DNA from: RUG334 sp045599645
GTDB taxonomy: Bacteria; Muiribacteriota; Ozemobacteria; Ozemobacterales; Ozemobacteraceae
Length of the DNA stretch: 64,000 bases
Direction of reading: 5' to 3'
Assembly (NCBI GenBank): GCA_045599645.1
Contig: JAZRWI010000058.1
Coordinates: forward strand, 32,482 to 96,481
Made by a program: the position numbers and the translations under genes. Below, one piece after another: positions 60,778 through 64,000 of the stretch; position 1 is the first letter of the stretch; every line of letters begins with the position of its first letter. A model generated the notes under the pieces. The model was not told the origin of the DNA. It worked only from the letters and a program-made list of their open reading frames with translations, and did not search any database.

Positions 60778-63663
60778 TTAGAACGGTTTGCCACAAGATG
60801 TGCAGTAATATTCATTGGCTGAATTCAAAGAACCACAGTGTGGACAATTCTTTGTCGGACCGGAGATTCTCGGCTTTGCGGCTGGCTGAGCAGCGACTGA
60901 TGCTTGTGGTTGATTCTTCTTCGGATCTATTAAATCAGACAGATCTGGAAGTAATCCGCCGTCACTGGCTGGTTGTTCTTCTTTACCGATGAGGCTTTCG
61001 AGACTCGGTAGGTCATCTCCGCCAAGATTACCATAGTCCGGTAAACCAGCTGATGTGGCCGGAGCGGTATTCTGAGCAGGTTGTTGATATGCCTGCTGGA
61101 ACAACATCTGCTGCTGCATGATTTTCTGGGAATAATCTTCAGTAGCAGCTTGAGTATTGCTTTCCTGAGCAGGCTGAGCCATCTGAGAATAATAGTCCTG
61201 TTGTGGTGCAGCTTCTGGGGTAGGTGTTTGAGCTTCATAGCTTTGCTGTTGAGCATAACTCTGCTGCTGTCCATAATTCTGAGGCTGGTTATAATAATCC
61301 TGAGGATTAGAATATGGGTCATAGCTGGTATTATTACTAGTAGAAGCCCAGGAAAAATCCGGGAACTTTTCTTTAATGGTTTCAATAACCTTTTCTGCTT
61401 CAACAGTATTGCCAAGAGCTTTATGGTTTTCCATCAAAGCTACATAATAATCAGAAATGTCTGGATTACACTTTATAGCTTTTTCAAAGGTCTTTACAGA
61501 TTGCTGAGTATAAACCTGACGACTTATATATACGTCTGCAAGATATTTGATTGCTTCTGTATCAGCAGGATTCATGGAAATATATTTTGAAATATATTCC
61601 TGAGCTTTTTTGTGGTCAGCTTTCTGGGTAATATAGGTCTTTGCAAGGTAATTTATTACATCAGATCTGTTTTCATTCAGCTTAAGAAGACCTTCTATCT
61701 GTTCGAGGCCTATCATTGAGGTTTCACCAATTGCCAGAGCTGTTTCACCTGCAATACTCTTGGCTAGTGGAGAACGTGAATCCTTTTTAAGATAATCAGT
61801 AATTAAGCTATAAGCCTTTTCGTTTTCACCCTTCTTCTGTAAGGCAGCTGCATAAAGAAGAGTAACCAGCTTCATATTATGAACGTCATCTTTGGTATAA
61901 CGTTCTTCAAGGAATTTGAAATTAGCTTCGTAATTACCGGATTCTTTAATCTTTTCAAGCTTCTGATTCTTGCTTTTTTCCTGAGCTGTTTGGATGATGT
62001 CTTTAATCTTTGGTGTAACTACAATTAAAATTATAATAATTACAAGATATACACCAAGCTGGTATTTTATAAGACGCAGTTTCCAGACTGTTGAAGAGGC
62101 TTTTGATTTAAATTTGTAATTGCTGTTGGCAACCTTTTCAAGTAAAGGCATCGCGAGGTCGTTATCACCTTTTGCATCATATTCCATACCCTTAGCAAAG
62201 TTGTAAAGGTTTTCGTATTGAGTCTGTTCGCTTTCAAGATTATTTACGATTTTACTGGCTTCTTCATATTTTTCTAGTTTTAAATAGGCTTCAGCAAGAA
62301 CTTCTGAAATGGTAAGCTTATGTTCGGAATACTTTCTAAGTAAAGATTCGCCTAACTCAGTGCATTCATCATATTTTTCTTCTTTGTAAAGAGATTGAAG
62401 CTGTGCAAAGCTCTGAGTATATTCTTCCTGACGTTTCTTGGCTTTCTTTGATTCAGCTTGAAGCTCTTCTATCTTAGCTTTAACCTTTGCATCGGCAGGG
62501 AAAATCTTTAGTGCTTTCTGTAAAGCTTCAACAGCACCGTCGTAATTCTTTTCTTCTTCGTATTTTTCAGCTTCTTTCTTGGCAGCATCGAAACGCATTT
62601 CTTTTTTGCGCTTCAGTTCTTCTGCATAACTCTTTTCTTCTTCTTCCCGGTCTTTCTTTTCCTGAATTTCCTGAAGCTTTTCGGTTACTTCCTGATACTT
62701 CTTGGTTAATTCTTCATTTTCAGGGTAAACACCTAATTCTTCTTCAAGCTTGACAGAAGCTTCACTGTATTTTTCAGCTTTTATGAGACCTTCTATTTCA
62801 ACCATGCTTTTGCTGATGTTGATTGTCTTTTCAAGCTGTTCTATTTTTTCTTCAATTTCTGATTGATGGGCACCAGGCTGCTTTGAAGCAGTTTTTAGGG
62901 TTTCCATGGCCTTTTCGTAATTCTTTGCATCAATTTCTGACTGGGCTTGACCCAATATTTTCTTTATTTTTTCTTCGCCACGGTTCTTTATTTCACGCTT
63001 TAAAGTATATAATTCATCATTCTGACTGCGTATTTTACTTGCATGGGTCAGGAAACTGTCGGCCTTGGCATAATCAGCATCACCATAGTAAGCTTTGGCA
63101 ACATATACTAATGCAGCCTGCAGACTTTCATCATCAGCCTGATCAAGAAGGGCTTTGTTATTTTTTACGATGAAATCACCTTCGGCTTTTATCTTTTCAA
63201 ATTCGCCATTCTGCCACCACTGTTCAAACAAAGCCAGCCAGATTTTTGTGCCGGCAGGGTAGGCATGGCATGCTTTTAGCTGATAATCAAGCTTAGCGGC
63301 AATCTGACCATTTGTGGAAGCAGTCTTGGCATAATTGATATAAATAGAACCTAAGGCCTTCTGAACATCAACTTCATTAGGATTAAGATTATGGGCTTTG
63401 ACTAAGAATTTCTCTGCTTCATCAAGCTTTTTAAGTCTTAACAGACACTTTCCACCAAGAAACCAGCCTTCCCAGTTATCTGGTTCTATTTCTGTAGCCT
63501 TACGGAAATTTTCATAGGCTTTATCATACTGAAATAGATTCGAATAATCGTTCCCGGTCTTAATCAATGCATCAACAGAGCCACTCTGAGCATAAACAGA
63601 TGTACACATCAAAATGGTGCAAACCAAAATTACTGCTATATAAGAAGAAAATCTGTTGTACAT
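60778..63663 (-). CDS. Large TPR protein with signal peptide, one membrane segment and C-terminal zinc ribbon
   Basis: 961 residues from the ATG at 63663, which starts a proper signal peptide (MYNRFSSYIAVILVCTILMC..., cut near VYA/QSG) and has GGGA before it; ATGs at 63690 and 63675 are alternatives. Residues about 25-510 are TPR units (DKAYENFRKATEIEPDNWEG and similar) with long Glu/Lys coiled coils; a membrane segment near 540-560 (LGVYLVIIIILIVV); a second TPR block to about 790; a Gln/Asn/Pro/Tyr-rich stretch; and a final zinc ribbon (CPHCGSLNSANEYYCTSCGK). Topology implies outside TPRs and inside zinc ribbon. Role unknown; an assembly scaffold is plausible. Ends next to a shared terminator. 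Confidence 0.85.
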   Translation of the reverse strand: MYNRFSSYIAVILVCTILMCTSVYAQSGSVDALIKTGNDYSNLFQYDKAYENFRKATEIEPDNWEGWFLGGKCLLRLKKLDEAEKFLVKAHNLNPNEVDVQKALGSIYINYAKTASTNGQIAAKLDYQLKACHAYPAGTKIWLALFEQWWQNGEFEKIKAEGDFIVKNNKALLDQADDESLQAALVYVAKAYYGDADYAKADSFLTHASKIRSQNDELYTLKREIKNRGEEKIKKILGQAQSEIDAKNYEKAMETLKTASKQPGAHQSEIEEKIEQLEKTINISKSMVEIEGLIKAEKYSEASVKLEEELGVYPENEELTKKYQEVTEKLQEIQEKKDREEEEKSYAEELKRKKEMRFDAAKKEAEKYEEEKNYDGAVEALQKALKIFPADAKVKAKIEELQAESKKAKKRQEEYTQSFAQLQSLYKEEKYDECTELGESLLRKYSEHKLTISEVLAEAYLKLEKYEEASKIVNNLESEQTQYENLYNFAKGMEYDAKGDNDLAMPLLEKVANSNYKFKSKASSTVWKLRLIKYQLGVYLVIIIILIVVTPKIKDIIQTAQEKSKNQKLEKIKESGNYEANFKFLEERYTKDDVHNMKLVTLLYAAALQKKGENEKAYSLITDYLKKDSRSPLAKSIAGETALAIGETSMIGLEQIEGLLKLNENRSDVINYLAKTYITQKADHKKAQEYISKYISMNPADTEAIKYLADVYISRQVYTQQSVKTFEKAIKCNPDISDYYVALMENHKALGNTVEAEKVIETIKEKFPDFSWASTSNNTSYDPYSNPQDYYNQPQNYGQQQSYAQQQSYEAQTPTPEAAPQQDYYSQMAQPAQESNTQAATEDYSQKIMQQQMLFQQAYQQPAQNTAPATSAGLPDYGNLGGDDLPSLESLIGKEEQPASDGGLLPDLSDLIDPKKNQPQASVAAQPAAKPRISGPTKNCPHCGSLNSANEYYCTSCGKPF

Positions 63664-63769
63664 ATTTATTCCCATAAATAGTTTAAACATTATTACCTTA
63701 ACATGTAAATCAATTTTTTTAAAGCCCCTTTGTTAGTAAATGTAAATAAATGTAAATAATACATTGCTA

Positions 63770-63798
63770 ACGATGCCATAACAAAGCCAACGATAGTA
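63770..63798. repeat. Short run of 9-bp units
   Basis: ACGATGCCA, ACAAAGCCA and ACGATAGTA, same unit family as the array after 63881; the palindromic element lies between them. The rest of the 63691-63803 spacer holds AT-rich sequence with a repeated AAATGTAAAT. Confidence 0.6.
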
Positions 63799-63803
63799 AG
63801 CAA

Positions 63804-63878
63804 CCGCCCTCATCCGTCACAGCTACGCTGTGCCACCTTCCCCCCGCAAAGCTGGAGGAAGGCCTCGCAGGGGCGGCC
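63804..63878. repeat. Dispersed palindromic intergenic element, copy 2 (inverted)
   Basis: Reverse-oriented relative of 8968-9034. Ends CCGCCC and GGGCGG form terminal inverted repeats. The inner hairpin reads CACAGC-TAC-GCTGTG, where copy 1 has the shorter CACGC-GTA-GCGTG: the two arms changed together. The second stem CCTTCCCCCC...GGAGGAAGG has a longer loop than in copy 1. Confidence 0.85.
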
Positions 63879-63880
63879 TA

Positions 63881-64000
63881 ACAACGCCAACCACGCCAAC
63901 GACGCCAACTATACCAACAATGCCAACTATACTAACTATGCCAACAAAGCCAACAACGCCAACCACGCCAACGACGCCAACTATACCAACAATGCCAACT
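63881..64000. repeat. Nonanucleotide tandem array, unit ACNAYGCCA
   Basis: Thirteen complete 9-bp units (ACAACGCCA, ACCACGCCA, ACGACGCCA, ACTATACCA, ACAATGCCA ...), and the array runs off the window. Units 1-5 recur as units 9-13, a higher-order period of 72 bp. Confidence 0.95.

Noticed and set aside
61081..61590. Plus-strand 169-codon hydrophobic frame opposite the TPR gene
   Set aside because: Antisense shadow of Gln/Lys-rich codons; the minus frame has clear TPR and zinc ribbon motifs.

Overview
The window is a 64 kb piece of an AT-rich bacterial chromosome (roughly 40% G+C by eye). The host is Gram-negative: there is a complete type VI secretion system (T6SS), a pseudopilin export cluster, lipoprotein and Sec signal peptides, a peptidoglycan-type YkuD domain and a YejB/YejE-like peptide importer. 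No rRNA or tRNA gene was seen, so the phylum cannot be fixed. The mix of genes and the repeat-rich spacers suggest an uncultured, possibly gut-associated lineage (a Riflebacteria-like candidate phylum is a guess). Housekeeping genes (truA, rplM, rpsI, cdd, wecB) and unbroken reading frames indicate chromosome, not plasmid or phage.

Layout. 1-4480: end of a peptide ABC importer operon (YejB-like, YejE-like, OppD, OppF). 4489-5389: two heptamer repeat arrays enclosing a four-helix-bundle gene. 5433-8814: BtpA-family barrel, two tandem paralogues of unknown function, an Smr-domain protein, then on the minus strand a YkuD-fold protein with Ser in place of the catalytic Cys and a VTT-family membrane protein. 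8968-13995: small secreted proteins, wecB, terminators and promoters. 14073-15961: a ParB-like/radical SAM (spore photoproduct lyase family) pair. 16110-20967: truA, rplM-rpsI, cdd, DUF1232, cheW-like and plsC-like genes. 21069-25410: a compact pseudopilin system (GspE-like ATPase, two GspF-like proteins, three short pilin-like proteins). 25465-26379: a lipoprotein and a tiny independent transcription unit.

26472-49780 is the T6SS. A minus-strand pair (VgrG plus a protein resembling the DUF6931 family) diverges from a plus-strand operon tssA-tssB-tssC-hcp-tssE-tssF-tssG-tssH(clpV)-PAAR-(tssJ position)-tssK-tssL-tssM. hcp is bracketed by two hairpins, which probably set its mRNA level apart from the rest of the operon.

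50083-56772 is a tight seven-gene run: ATP-grasp enzyme, an inactivated-looking gluzincin protease, a membrane-anchored double helix-hairpin-helix protein, a membrane-anchored ComEC-type metallo-beta-lactamase, a DHH phosphoesterase, a small unknown protein and a Clp1/Grc3-like P-loop kinase. I regard it as the best candidate for an undescribed (nucleic-acid processing) system. 57112-63663: OB-fold-like secreted protein, RNase Z-like hydrolase, NtrC-type regulator, FmdB-type zinc ribbon and a large TPR protein with a terminal zinc ribbon. The window ends inside a 9-bp tandem array next to a second copy of a palindromic element also present at 8968.

A recurring theme is that spacers are filled with 7-bp (once 9-bp) tandem arrays whose unit differs from place to place, often starting at or next to a stop codon.
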